A stretch of 64,000 nucleotides of DNA from Tetrapyrgos nigripes (taxonomy: Eukaryota; Basidiomycota; Agaricomycetes; Agaricales; Campanellaceae): positions 62,001 to 126,000 of the forward strand of contig JAACJM010000067.1 in the NCBI GenBank assembly GCA_013368315.1, given 5' to 3'. Each line of letters begins with the position of its first letter. The stretch's first letter is position 1. Below are positions 25,297-36,698 of this stretch, in pieces. A program made the translations under genes and the position numbers. The notes beneath the pieces were generated by a model. That model ran no database searches. It was not told where the DNA came from and saw only the letters and a list, made by a program, of their open reading frames with translations.

Positions 25297-26189
25297 GTGC
25301 GGGATTCATACTGTTTGCGATATACGAACATGATCATGATGCTTATTAGATGTAGGAAAATATGAAATTCTTTCTTTCCTCCACTTCTGCTTGATTTTGT
25401 ACCCGTACGTTCCACGTTTACTCTGTTTTGTTTTCGCTATGCTGATCTGTTCCCGGTCTTGCGTTCCTTTCATCTTCACTAGTAGTACTGTTACTTTTCC
25501 TTCGAATCGCGTCTGCATCTGAATGATTATTCCAGTTACCTATCTAATCTTTCTAGAAAATCAAGAGCTCTTGTCCTTGACTTTCAGAGTCCTTGCCGCC
25601 TCACTTGCAACCTTTCGGTTTGCATTCAAGACGACTTCAATAACAAGATGAATTTGTTTTTCAATGTCATTCGGCGTCTTGAGAGACTAAACCGTTCTCC
25701 CTAGAGGTGTACGCTGAAGAGAATGACTTTGAAGTATGCCTGAAGATGACAAGCGTCCATGACTTGCATTGCAAATAAGATGTTGAAATATCTGATGTGA
25801 ACGGCCACTCTGGATCCATTTTTAGATCAAGAATATGTTGCATTGTGACTTCCACCACTATCTAGAAATCCATCATCCCCCCCGCCCCCCTCCGATCCTG
25901 CACGAATCAGAAGGTATAAAGTTACTGGCGAACGTGAAGTTCGTTTTCTCTTCAAAGTTGTTGAAGCATACCCGTCCGCGCTCGAGTAGGCAGGGAGGAT
26001 GGGTGCCAAGATCTAGACGTCGATGAAGAAGAGAAAGAGAAACGGAGTTGTTTCGACAATAAGGCGCTTCTGAGTTCGAATTTTCAAAGGCCGATTGTTT
26101 ACGCGTCGAGACGCGTGCAACCTGACACTCCCTCACGTCAATTATCGAAAGAAGCCCAACAGACAAGCTATATACAGCTAGCAATCGCA
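25297..26189. other. Intergenic region
   Basis: 893 bp between the WW gene and the Nudix gene. No gene or RNA is seen. It has a short C-run near 25876 and, close to the Nudix start, the paired ACGCGT boxes listed separately. Confidence 0.45.
26101..26116 (+). promoter_or_regulatory. Paired MluI cell-cycle boxes (ACGCGT x2)
   Basis: ACGCGT at 26101-26106 and 26111-26116, one helical turn apart and 74-89 bp before the Nudix start codon. In yeasts this is the MBF binding site that drives G1/S expression of replication and nucleotide-metabolism genes. Use here is inferred from spacing and position. Confidence 0.5.
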
Positions 26190-27295
26190 ATGTCTCTGGT
26201 AGAAATCCCTCCAGGAACTCCCTCTGATCTCGCTGGAAGACTCAGACCAGTCTTGGATGGAATGTCGACACGGTTCCTACACTCGGTAGGTACCAGCATT
26301 CGAAGAAATCCATAGCTTCCTATCTTGATAGGTCAAGAGCGGTGAAGAAGATATCATCCCCTGGCTGCCTCATTCCAAAGTAAAATACTATACCAACGCA
26401 TTCATTGTCAGAAACGGAAAAGTGAGTAAAAATGCTCATCGATTGCAATTTCTCCGTCTTGACTGGATGAAATTTTAGATACTCCTCGGATACAAGAAAC
26501 GTGGGTTTGGTGCACATAAGTAGGTAGTCTTATTCTAAAGATTTTGACCGTTAATGTCAATCATACGACGCGTTCTTTCATTCCTTGTTTTGCACAGATA
26601 CAACGGATTCGGTTGGTGTTTGTCACGGCTATGATTGCTAGCAAGCGCTGATTTTCTTTCATTATTTGGTCGACAGGTGGAAAAGTAGAATCAGGAGAGA
26701 CGCCCTTGCAAGCTGCTTCTAGAGAGCTGGAGGTACGTTGCTCAATTCCGACGCAATAACTATGCCACAGTCTCTTACCAAATCTCACATCTTTGCATAA
26801 TGCAGGAAGAATCAGGTGTCCGTCCGTCCGAAGCCTCTCTGCGACACATAGGTGTCTTGTTTTTCATGACTGAGGATGTGGATGCCGCGTTTCACATTGA
26901 TATTTTCAAGGGCGACGGATATGAAAGCATCGACCAGGATATCACTGAGTAAGTCTACTTCGGCTTCCTCATTTCCATTTGTGATTTGCATCGCTATCAA
27001 CTCCCCTCAGTGTACATATACTAACGATCTTCGCTTTGTTCAATGTTGTATCTTGAACAGCACAGACGAAATGCGACCAGAATGGTTCGAGGTCGAGCAT
27101 ATACCTTTCGATAATATGTGGGAAGACGATGTGTTTTGGATGCCTTTGCTATTGGAGGATAAACCATTCTACGGGAGAGTTGATTTCCGATTTTTAGAAG
27201 GAGAGGAACAGGCGGTCACAGTGGGTGCAGGAAAGAAAGAAACACAGCAGGCAAGATGGTGGTTTGGTGAAGTACAAGCTGAGCACATTGGATGA
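26190..27295 (+). CDS. Nudix hydrolase, MTH1/NUDT1 type (oxidised purine nucleoside triphosphatase)
   Basis: Seven exons (26190-26285, 26332-26421, 26479-26519, 26598-26611, 26677-26732, 26806-26948, 27061-27295) sum to 675 bp, 224 residues. The Nudix box follows YNGFGGKVESGE as G-x5-E-x7-R-E-x2-E-E-x-G, with REL, EE and the closing SG all present. MTH1-specific features are ILLGYKKRGFGAHKYNGFGG before the box and TDEMRPEWFEVEHIPFDNMW after it, which places the conserved Asp-Glu pair and Trp that in MTH1 recognise the oxidised base. MTH1 hydrolyses 8-oxo-dGTP and related nucleotides to monophosphates and so cleans the precursor pool. The roughly 50-residue N-terminal extension has no targeting signal I can recognise. 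Exon 4 is only 14 bp. The upstream ACGCGT pair suggests S-phase expression. Confidence 0.92.
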
Positions 27296-28318
27296 TCTGT
27301 TCCAGTGTATGTGTAACACCAGAAATTTCAAGTTCTACGTGGCATTTCGTCTAAGTTGGTTGAGGAGGCTCAGTTCTAATACGAGTATAGTTTAGCAGGA
27401 GTCTCCAACAAAATGTGCTCCACAGAGTTTGGGTTTCTCTGGGGTCCCGGGTTGAAAGACGCCAATGGTAACATCAAGGAGTAGTATGCAATCATGATTC
27501 ACGCGGTGGCACTGAACCCAAGACTTGGATAAGATTTTGGAGCTGCTCGCAAACACCATGAGGCGCCGGCTTCAAGTTCGGGCAGACAGATTTCGCTGGC
27601 TTCGTTCTGGTCGACAACCATATCACAATTACGGGATTTCGAACTTCCATTGAAGGCCTGGGTTGGTAACCACCACGGAGCTGTCTCCCAGGGCTAGAAC
27701 TCGACATCATGTCCTGAACGCTACTATAGTAGTAGGTGTGACCTTATGGACAGATATGCTAGGCGCCAGTGGCAGCCCATGATCAGGTTCTATGCACTTG
27801 GATTGAACGAGGACAAAAGGCTTTGAGTAATCGAAGTCGTCTTCAGAAACCTGGCATCGTCGTGGTCGTAAACAGACACTACATTGATAGTTTCGCCTAC
27901 AACATTATCACTGGAATGCACCGTGTCCACTTCACTGCGAATTCTTTGGTTTTTGGTTTATTTTTCCTCTTCTACTGTTCTCTTATATAACGATCTTATG
28001 TGACGACTAGCTTCGAGATGATTTGTCTAATCACCTCTACTTTGAAGTCTATTGTGACGTGTACCATAATATTAAGTACATACTTGAAGTTAGCTCAAGT
28101 ACGCTATCTAGCACTAGCCCAGTAGCTTGTGGTTACTCCAAGCTCATGTCTTCTTTCGATGACGACGCAGCGTATGTCATCACAACAGAGCTCATGAAGC
28201 TACACCGGAGGCCTGTGACTCGCAGGGATAAATGCAATCAACGAAGCAACGAAGAAACAGACGCCGACGAAGTGCTGCCAGCGGTCTGCAGTACGCGCTG
28301 GAAAATCATGAAGAAGAG
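27296..28318. other. Intergenic region
   Basis: About 1 kb between the 3' ends of the Nudix gene and RRM-family gene A (convergent). I see no gene, repeat or RNA. Short frames on both strands have no recognisable motif. Confidence 0.4.
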
Positions 28319-29882
28319 CTAGCTTAAGCCTTCCCTTAATGGCAATACATCGTATCGTGTATCCCCCGTAGCATCGTCCCAAGCCTCTCTCCACTCCACC
28401 TCTCCAATAGTCGAAAGTGGACGGCTATCTATATGTTGGAAATCATCATAACCGTTATCTGGACCAGTAGGTCCTTCAACACCAACGGATGCTTCGAGAT
28501 CTTGCCGTCGGATGAAAAGGGGACGCAGAGGAGATAGTTCTCCTCGATTGTTTGGAAACTGTCCGAAAGTAATTTGTGCGCCATTATAGATGCTGTACTT
28601 CAAATTGGCGAGGTTTTCGTAGATGTCTTCCATGGCTTTGAGAGCAGAGGCGATATTCGTGTACACAACCCGAGCTTGAGCTCTATGTAGCAAAATGGCG
28701 AGAGAGGCAGGCGCAGTAGTCAGTGTGACTGAAAGGTGAGGAGAGAAAAACACTCACTTTTCGTGGTCCAGGTAGACATAGAAGATGTCTCCAAACACGG
28801 AAAAGTCCCGGTGGAGGCGATCAAAGTCTATAGATGGGTCTTTGAAGCGATCCATAATGAGGGTCCTGCAGGCACCGAGTTTGATAGCAGCATTTTCCAG
28901 TAATGAAGGAGCGTGTTTCGGATGAAAGTCGACAATGACACCAGGAGGAGGTCGGTAAAACCTGGTAAATTTATCTGCATTGCTAGAGTCGCCAAAAGCT
29001 AGGAGCTGATGCCCCAAAAATCTCATGCTCAGTCAAGAATATGAAGGAACGAGATAGGTAAGACTCACAGTACCCTGTGGAAAGGTCTGGACTCTCGATG
29101 GGTCGCCGTTTCGCAAGTTAAGAATGGGGTCTAGCTCTCGCAAAACTTCACGAGGTGAAGCACGAACACCCTTCATCACTACTCCATAGTGGGGGAATTT
29201 GCCTGTCTGGGAATGTTTCGGCGGTCGTGGTAGGTAATCGCGAAAATTGACGGGCCAGCCTTCATCCTGGAGTGTTTTTCGCGCCTGGTTGAAAATAAAA
29301 GGAAAGATGTCAGTAAAGACGAGAATCTTTACATGGGTTATAACAACTCACCTTTATGGCTTCATGAATATGAGAAAAGGTCACAACAGCACGCCTGTCG
29401 TTCTCGTTAACCCAAACACGCTCGGTCTCTCCAAACCGCCGTTCCAATTCCTCCCTCAATTTCTCCTCGGTCAAACCTCTGGTATCCCGTATGACCACCA
29501 TTCTAGAGGCTGCTCTGAGCCCAATAGCTGCTACTATCTCAACTGGGAGACGACGCGGGGGAAGTAACTTTATATCCAATAGCTGTCCACCGTATATTAT
29601 CGCATTTCTGCCCGAGAATGTCCGGACGTATCTTGCACTGTCGGCTTCCAAATAGCGTATCTCGACGTCGTTGTTGTGTTTTATTCTGAAGGCAGATTCG
29701 ACAGGGTGACCTAACCCTTTCAAGGAGAGGAGGTCGTTTATCGAGGCTGTAGGTGGAAATTTTTGGATGAGGATGGCTCGAGCCGCAGCATGATGATTGG
29801 AACTAGAGAGCCTTCTGAGACATATTGGAGAGCTGGAGAATGAGGATAGCAAGGAGCGAGTGCAATGTCGGAGACAGCTCAT
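28319..29882 (-). CDS. Four-module RRM-like protein, family copy A (predicted mitochondrial)
   Basis: Minus strand, four exons (29882-29352, 29284-29069, 29005-28758, 28682-28319), 1,359 bp, 452 residues. The start MSCLRHCTRSLLSS was chosen because all paralogues begin MS(C/F/I)L or MSFP at this point. Residues 1-40 have no acidic residue and several Arg, as in mitochondrial presequences. Four RRM-like modules follow: AILIQKFPPTASINDLLSL; RAASRMVVIRDTRGLTEE up to AVVTFSHIHEAIK; YGVVMKGVRASPREVLREL; and LGACRTLIMDRFKD up to RVVYTNIASALKAMEDI. The tail holds the family motif (YDDFQHIDSRP, then VEWREAWDDATG). RNP1 aromatic residues are weak, so RNA binding is inferred from fold pattern only. Introns are phases 0, 0 and 2 as in copies B-E. 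First of three head-to-tail copies. Confidence 0.82.
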
Positions 29883-30499
29883 GCAGTGAGCAAGCGCGTC
29901 GTGAGTGGAAGAGGGAAGATTACGCGACTGTTTTTCAAATGCATGACAGAGCCTAATCGGAAAATGGATCACAACTTTTTTAAAATTCTATCTATGTACA
30001 CAAGTACCTAGGCAGCACAGTACAGACACTGACCATCGCACTCTTAAGTAGACACCTATGCAATACATCATAACCAAGGCACGGGTTGCGGTCCCTCTTG
30101 CGGCGAGAGGATTGGTCGCTGAGCACACCCGAGCCAGACATCAGGACATATTGCAAGAGAGAGAGCTGGCGTTCTTGCGTTTGTCCACATTTCTCTCGCC
30201 TCGTCCTCACAAGCGTTCGGAAAAGCAACCTTCTTGGTAAAAAGTTTATTGGTAAGTCGTCAACTGTAAAGGCAGACGCAAAGGTTGCATCCAAACAAGG
30301 GAGTGACTTGCAGAGGGAACCCCAGTTGAAGAGTAATGTTCTCGTTAGTTTGAGCTTGCGAGAAGCGTTGGGTCTCTGCACACGCAGTCCTCGTCTTGTT
30401 CGTCCCAAGATTGCTGCCGTCTCCGTTTGGCGTGATAGCTGCGTTTGGGGCACAATGTCAGCGAGCCATAAGACGAAAAGGAGAACCAAATTACAGAGT
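29883..30499. other. Spacer between RRM-family copies A and B
   Basis: 617 bp. Directly before copy A's start (minus strand) the sequence reads ACGACGCGC then TCACTGC, matching the start region of copies D and E. A long minus-strand frame that runs through it into copy B's last exon has no motif and is a shadow. Confidence 0.5.
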
Positions 30500-32134
30500 T
30501 CAGACCAACGTTGGAACAGGCCCAGGCTGATCATGATATCTTGTCTTCGGTGATAGATCAAGTCGGTAACGCCCAGTAACTTCATCCTGATGCGCTGTCC
30601 ACTGCACTCGTCCAGAGAGTGGTGAACTATTGATGTCTTGCCAGTCATCGTAGTCGTCGCCTGCGCGAGAAGGTGCTTCGATGTGATCCTCTGTAACATT
30701 TGTTTCACTAGGAACCCCAGTTTCGTCAGCCCGAGACTTGGAAGAAGCACCACCATGTCCAATAAAGATAGGACGTAGATGCGACAGTTCCTTCTTGTTC
30801 TTTCGTATATGTCCAAATGTAACGCGTGCACCGTGATAAATGTCATATTTGGCGCGGTCTTGGTAGATATCGTCGATAGCTTTGAAGGAAGACGCTATAT
30901 TGGTGTATACAATCCTGGCGTGGGCTCTGGTAGAAGAGAAGAAGGGATGAGGTATGTCGGGATCATAAAGGAATGAGCTTCTGAGAGACGACACACTTTT
31001 TCGGGTCCAGATAGACGTAGAAAATCTCCCCGAATTTCGAAAAGTCTCGGTGTAGGCGATCAAAAGTCACTCCAGGGTCCACAAAGCCATCAATGAGAAT
31101 TGTCCGACAGGCTCCTAATTTGATAGCAGCAACATCCGTTTCTGCAGGAGGGCGGTCTTTCGGTGACCAGGCTGCGATGACACCTGGAGGAGGCTGGTAG
31201 AATTTGCGAAAATGTTCTGCATGAGTAGGGTCGCTGAAAAACAGATCCTAGGAGTCATAGACTTGTCAGTTTATCCTGTTAATGAGATATCATAATGGAA
31301 GGTAATACTCACTGCCATGTCACGCAATGTATGGACTCTCATCGGATCGCCATTTTGGAAACGGAGGATGTCTTTCAGGTCTCGCAAAATATCACGAGCT
31401 CCAGAACCAACTGGGATACCTTCCAGACGAACAGCGTAATGGGGTCGTCCTGAGTCCCGGAGCCTGATCCTCTCTGGTCGTGGCAAGTTTGGACGAAAAT
31501 TCACGGGCCAACCTTCCTCGAGGAGTGTCTTCTGCGCCTACATGCAAGTTGAAGCAGTAAATGAGTAAAAGGTCCTGCTGAGCTAGCAACGCATGCAACG
31601 ACTCACCTTCATAGCAGCACGTATATGAGAGAAAGTGACTATTCCATGTGTCCCGTCCTCATGAACCCAGATCCTCTCAACTTTCCCAAAACGCCGTTCC
31701 ATTCCCTGCTCCAACACTTCCTTGGAATGACCTCTGAGATCCCGAATCGCAATCGTCCTCGAAGCTCCTCTGAGTCCAATAGCTGCGATTATCTCGACAG
31801 GTAGACGATGAGTGTGCAAAATCTCCGTTGTCAAGACTTGTCCGTCTGGTAACACCAATTGGTCCCGATTGGAGAAGTGGCGCACGGATTTGACACCGTC
31901 TGATTCCAGATAGTGTATTTGGAGTTCATCTTTGCGTCTGATGACCGACTCGATAGGTTTCCCTGTGCCCCTCAAGGAGAGAAAATCGTCTATGGTAGAT
32001 GTAGCTGGAAAGTTTTTGATGAGGATGACTCGAGATGGAGGACGGGTCAGGCTTGAAAATAATCTAGGGCATCTTGAAAAGGCTGTAGATGAGGGTAGTA
32101 GAGACCGACGTGCGCAATGTTGGAGGATGCTCAT
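30500..32134 (-). CDS. Four-module RRM-like protein, family copy B (predicted mitochondrial)
   Basis: Minus strand, four exons (32134-31607, 31537-31313, 31247-30997, 30926-30500), 1,431 bp, 476 residues. The N-terminus MSILQHCARRSLLPSSTAF is followed by CPRLFSS, a good mitochondrial processing-type site (Arg, x, Phe, Ser). The modules are RVILIKNFPATSTIDDFLSL; GASRTIAIRDLRG up to HGIVTFSHIRAAMK; YAVRLEGIPVGSGARDILRD; and LGACRTILIDGF up to ARIVYTNIASSFKAIDDI. The tail carries DYDDWQDINSSP and DEVTGRYRLDLSP. The second and fourth modules are more like each other than like the first and third, which suggests internal duplication of a two-module unit. Intron phases 0, 0, 2 match the family. Expected to bind RNA in the mitochondrion; no member of the group is known to me experimentally. 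Confidence 0.84.
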
Positions 32135-32547
32135 GCAACGTCAATGCAGTGAACTAAGCGCGTCGCGTCGTTTTGCTAAAATTTCTGAGCCTACCAATAA
32201 AATGGACTACGCATGTAACTCAAAGGAATCATTGTAGAGCAGAGATTAGGAACTATGCACAGCTCGTGAAACTAAGATATCTACAGTATCTTCCACGTCA
32301 TGCATATGTAAAGCCACGAAGAATGAATTCGTTGGTGAGAGGACCAAGTGTGGTCCTCCTCACTAAGGTAGAATCCCAGCGCAAGACACAATTCCTGTAG
32401 CTTGCCCAACTCGTTCCGCGAATTCTGCGGAGGACTTCCTGAGATGGAGGAAGGTCCACGGAAGTCCACGGAGTTGGTTTCGACAAGTCAGTTAATGCAT
32501 GTCGAAAGACAGCTTTGTGTCTGACAGATGATAGGAAGGCTACATCT
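32135..32547. other. Spacer between RRM-family copies B and C
   Basis: 413 bp. It carries copy B's start region, in which a GACGCGACGCGC run is followed by TTCACTGCAT and, 12 bp later, TGCATGAG. I see nothing else in it. Confidence 0.5.
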
Positions 32548-34129
32548 TCAACTTGTTTTGGGCGGTTGCACCTCCAGACGATCCCCTCCTATTTTCCTAT
32601 CAAAGACCTGTTTCCATCTTGCCGTCCTAACGTCAATGACCAAATCCTCCCAATCCAGCAATTGGTCTTCGCTCACTCTCAAGACACTTGGTGTAGTATC
32701 AAGGACGCGAGTGAATTCTTGTTCAAGTGTGGAATCCTCAGCTCTTGCTGCCCATGTCGGGTCAAAAACGTCTGGAATAAGAAGAGGACGGAGATAAGGG
32801 GTAGTGGTAGAGTCCGAATCTTGCACGTTGTCAGGCTTGGGTTTATAATCATATCCGAAAGTGACTCGAGCACCGTAGTACCTGCAGAACTGGCTGCGGT
32901 GATGATACATCTGCTCAATGACTTTGAGAGCAGCAACCGCATCCGTAAAGACGACCCGACCGATAGCTCTGAGTAGCCACCGTTAATAAAGGACAAGAAG
33001 GTGAACGATAGAAGACTGGCGTACTTTTCAGCATCGAAATATATGTAGTAGATAGACCCAAAGGGAGAAAAGTCTCGGTACATCCGGGTGGGAGATATTC
33101 GTTTGTCCTTGAATCCCTGAATATGCACAATCCTCGACGCTCCTAAAAGGGCAGCAGCGATAGGTTTCATGTTGGTGGGACTTGTATCCCAAGTTGTATA
33201 GGGAAAGATTCGGTCATTGTAGAATCTTCTCGCGTTGTCTGAGCTGGCAAAGGACAGAAACTGTAAATGCAAAGAGAGTCAGTTGTATCTGGTTTGAGGG
33301 ATAGACACCTCTACTTACACCCTTACCTGTCCTATTAAAGAGGTTAAACCTCAATGGATCGCCGTTATCAAAGGTGATTTTGCTATCCAAGTCTCTTAAA
33401 AACTTCCAGGGAAGGCGGTGACGAATTCTGAGATTCATCTGGTAGAGGCGTTCCTTCGGCTTTCCGGATTGCTTTCCCTCGGGCTCCACTGGTAACGATT
33501 CCACGTAGGTAACTTCCCATCCTTTGGCCTTCAGTGATCTCTTGGCCTTGGGTTATAAAGGAAAATATACCGTCAGTTAGCAAACAAGTACTAATTCTGT
33601 GACAACTCACCCTCATAGCGCTCCATATATGAGAAAAGACCACTTTTCCCCTGTTCACGCTTTCTACCGGCCCATAAGACTCCATAGTCATCCTCAAATC
33701 ATCCTCCGAAAGATCAGACCGCGGAATGTTCACAAGCAGAGTCCTTGAAGCGCCGCGCAGCCCAATATAAGCGACCAGCTCGACGGAAAGAGTGGGCGGT
33801 TCAACATCCAGGAGCTTTACTTCCAACTGTTGACCTGCGGCTTTTAATTGTTTCTGGTTCGCCATTTCCAAGACAAGCTTTGCACTCTGCGGGTGCATGT
33901 AGTGTATTATAAGGTCATTACGGCCCCCGCTTTTGCGTACGGATTCGATAGGATGAGAAGGACCATGCAAGGAGAGGAGGAAGTCATTAATGGGTGCTGT
34001 TGGTGGAAAATTCTTGATGACAATGACCCTGGAAGATATCTGCTTACGAGATACGTCTGTAAGATGTCTTGTAAAGGTCAGAGGTAAGGACAGGAAGGAA
34101 GAACGAGTGGAATGGTGGAGGAAGCTCAT
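32548..34129 (-). CDS. Four-module RRM-like protein, family copy C (diverged, predicted mitochondrial)
   Basis: Minus strand, four exons (34129-33611, 33546-33319, 33260-33025, 32968-32548), 1,404 bp, 467 residues. The chosen start, MSFLHHSTRSSFLSLPLTF, matches paralogue starts; an in-frame ATG lies 60 bp upstream. The N-terminus lacks acidic residues for 24 positions. The modules are RVIVIKNFPPTAPINDFLLS; GASRTLLVNIPRSDLSEDD with KVVFSHIWSAMR; a weak third module (WKFLRDLDSKITFDNGDPL); and LGASRIVHIQGFKDKRIS with GRVVFTDAVAALKVIEQM. The tail differs from the others and lacks the DYDDW motif. The second donor is best read as GTAAGT after a Gly codon to keep phase 0. This copy is the closest relative of relic F at 50 kb (shared LPLTFTR, HPQSA). 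It shares a 297-bp divergent promoter region with the oxidase gene at 34427. Confidence 0.78.
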
Positions 34130-34426
34130 ACGCGCGCCCACGTGAGTAATTTTGTTTCTTCTCTGTCTACTTTCGTCCCATAAATTCACTTCTGGCTAAA
34201 CGGCCAAAAAGGATTCTGCCAAAGCTTCGATGGAACGAGACGGGACTCACTCAGCTTATGCTCATGGTCCACTCCGCACGTATGGGTATTGTGGGACGAC
34301 TGGTGCTGTCGCACTGACGCAGTAAAGGCGTAATACGCAGCTTTTACAAACCCATTTAGAAGAGATCTTCGAACTCTATACTCGGAAGATTGTTCTTAAT
34401 CGATCACGTCTTTGTCTAGAGCTATC
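34130..34426. promoter_or_regulatory. Short divergent promoter region between RRM copy C and D-amino-acid oxidase 1
   Basis: 297 bp separate the two start codons, so both promoters overlap or share elements. CACGTG and GGGCGCGCG lie just upstream of copy C's start (minus strand). Confidence 0.55.
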
Positions 34427-35927
34427 ATGTCCTTGTCTGCCTCTCAGCCAAAACGTATCGTCGTCCTCGGAGCTGGTGTTGTTGGGTTGACCACTGCAGT
34501 GAGGATTCTCGAAGCAAGGAAAGGAAAATGGGATGTGACGGTGGTTGGAGAGACACTGCCGAGTGATGAGAAGAACATCAGATATACGAGTTGGTGGGCA
34601 GTGAGTCTGACTTTGCTTTCTTTTTTTCCTGAGCAAAGCTTCTGAAGATGGCGGTACTGACAGTCTTGCCATTTACTATTAGGGAGCACAAATTGAGACA
34701 CTAGCTACCGAAGATGCAAGATATCGGAGTGTGTAATAGTGCTATTGGAGCCCTATTATTGCTAACGCTCACATACTTATATCTATCTAGAGATACAAAC
34801 CGACACTTTTGAAGAAATGTGGAAACTGGGCACTGCTGCTCTGGAAGGTGATGATGTAGAGACGAGAGACAGAGGAATCTTCAAGAAAGTCAAAAACAGG
34901 CGGTATCTGGAAATGAAACTGTACGATGAAAGTTTGTCTGTAGAGCAGGAACATCCGTGTGGGTATATGCCTGGGGTGAGTTATTCGTCACGATACAAGC
35001 AGTACCGACTGATGACCAATATACAGTTTAGATACCTAACTCCCGAAGAGCTGGAACCCTTGGTTGGTCGTACACCCTCTTCAGTTCTGCGAGCCGATGG
35101 CAAACCCAAACCACCGGCCCAGGGAACAGAGGTTACAACTCTGACTACTCATTCGCATAAATACGTCCTTTACTTGGTGGACAGATTTCTCAAAGCTGGA
35201 GGCAAGCTAATCAAAGCATACGTATGGCACATCAACGCCGTCCTTGAAGGTCTAGATCAACTCGAGAGACAACCACCCGACGCGGTCATCGTTTGCACGG
35301 GACTTGGAACGAGGTTTCTTGGTGGTGTAGAGGATAAGAATATGTTTGCCATTCGAGGGCAGACAGTTGTTGTCAATGCACCTTGGGTGGATGAGTTGCC
35401 GGAAATGGGGTATACGCTTGAGGATGATGAGTTGGGGGATAAGAGAGGTGGGACTTACATTATCCCGAGGGGAGATGGAACGGTGGTGGTGGGAGGGACG
35501 TTCCATGAAGATGACTGGTATCCGCATCCGAGACCGGTGACTGGGAAGAGGATTTTGGAGAGGGCTGTTAGGTTTTATCCACAGCTGGCACCACCGGAGG
35601 TAAGGGAGAAGAAGAAAGAAGGGAAGGAGGTAGGTCTTGAGGATGTTGAGGGTATTGTAATTGAACATGCGGTTGGGTTGAGGCCTGGGAGGAAGGGGGG
35701 CATTAGATTAGAGGTAGAGAAGATGGAGTGGGATGCGAAGGATGGAAAAGGGAAGAGGACAACGCCAGTTGTTCATAATTATGGGTATGTTACGATTCTT
35801 TTCGTCTATATGCGGCTCTGATGGCCTTTGCTTCAGGCATGGCTCAGGCGGATTCCAGTGCTCGTGGGGATCAGCAAATGTAGCTTTGGAGTTGCTGGAG
35901 AGTGCTCTGCAGGCAGATGGAGAATAA
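34427..35927 (+). CDS. D-amino-acid oxidase family FAD enzyme, copy 1
   Basis: Five exons (34427-34600, 34683-34728, 34791-34975, 35027-35784, 35837-35927), 1,254 bp, 417 residues. The FAD-binding Rossmann segment is KRIVVLGAGVVGLTTAVRIL (G-x-G-x2-G). It is followed by YTSWWAGAQ, the family YTSxWxGA motif, then IPRGDGTVVVGGT in the substrate and FAD region, and the DAAO C-terminal signature HNYGHGSGGFQCSWGSA. The enzyme should oxidatively deaminate D-amino acids to oxo acids, ammonia and hydrogen peroxide; a D-aspartate preference is possible. Most fungal members carry a C-terminal peroxisomal tripeptide such as SKL, but this protein ends in ADGE, so a PTS1 is not seen. The length is above the usual 340-370 because of a charged insertion near residues 320-345. 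A tandem paralogue follows at 36699. Confidence 0.9.
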
Positions 35928-36698
35928 ATATATGGATTTAGAGAGTGACGCACAGAGAACTGGCTTCAGCCCATTCATCATTAGAAGGAGCATACTTGCA
36001 TACTCTCTACATATATGTCTGGACTCTCATGCGACCGGAGCAAGGCATTTAAGCTGTGTCGTCCCTGGCCTTGACCCAAACCACCAACCAGAACTGGCTT
36101 CCAACCCAAGCAACTAGGACAGTTCACCTCTATGCCCCTTGGCGTCAAATCCACAGACCATCTGAACGCACGATGTGACATGTCTATGATGCCTGCGGTT
36201 GTGCTTTGAACCAATCTGGGCGCTCTTTACCTTCTTTTATTACCTTCAATGCTTATGCCGGACTACCCGGCATTGCATCTGAGCTCAAGGCAGCTTTACA
36301 CGCAAGTTTTAAATACGACCTGTAGATGCCTTTTCACATCTGACTGAGAGAACTCACAGTGTGAAATGTAAGAAGAGTGAAAATCAAGAGGGGTGGAACG
36401 ACGTGTATGTCGCGTCATACTCCGCGACGTAGTGTGAGTGTAGGACGCGACGCGTGCTGGAGCATTCCCGATTTGGAAACAGGACGCGTTGCGGCTTCCG
36501 AAGTACACGTGACGGATCCTTCTTTTTCTTTGGCCCCGGCGACATGCGACGCTCCAATCTTAGTCTAGACCCTTGGTAGCTGGCTTATCCAGAATCCCAT
36601 CTGAGGCCAAAAGGCATAAAGGGCTTTCGATCTTGGAGAGTTGCCTGTCTTTGACTTTTTATCCCGAGCATTGAACCCAACCAGAACCCAGATCCACA
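35928..36698. other. Spacer between the two oxidase genes, with ACGCGT boxes
   Basis: 771 bp holding the terminator of copy 1 and the promoter of copy 2. ACGCGT occurs at 36450-36455 and 36484-36489, about 210-250 bp before the copy 2 start. No reading frame with a recognisable product is seen. Confidence 0.5.

Noticed and set aside
29992..30846. 284-residue minus-strand open frame
   Set aside because: It overlaps the last exon of RRM copy B in another frame and extends into spacer DNA; no motif.
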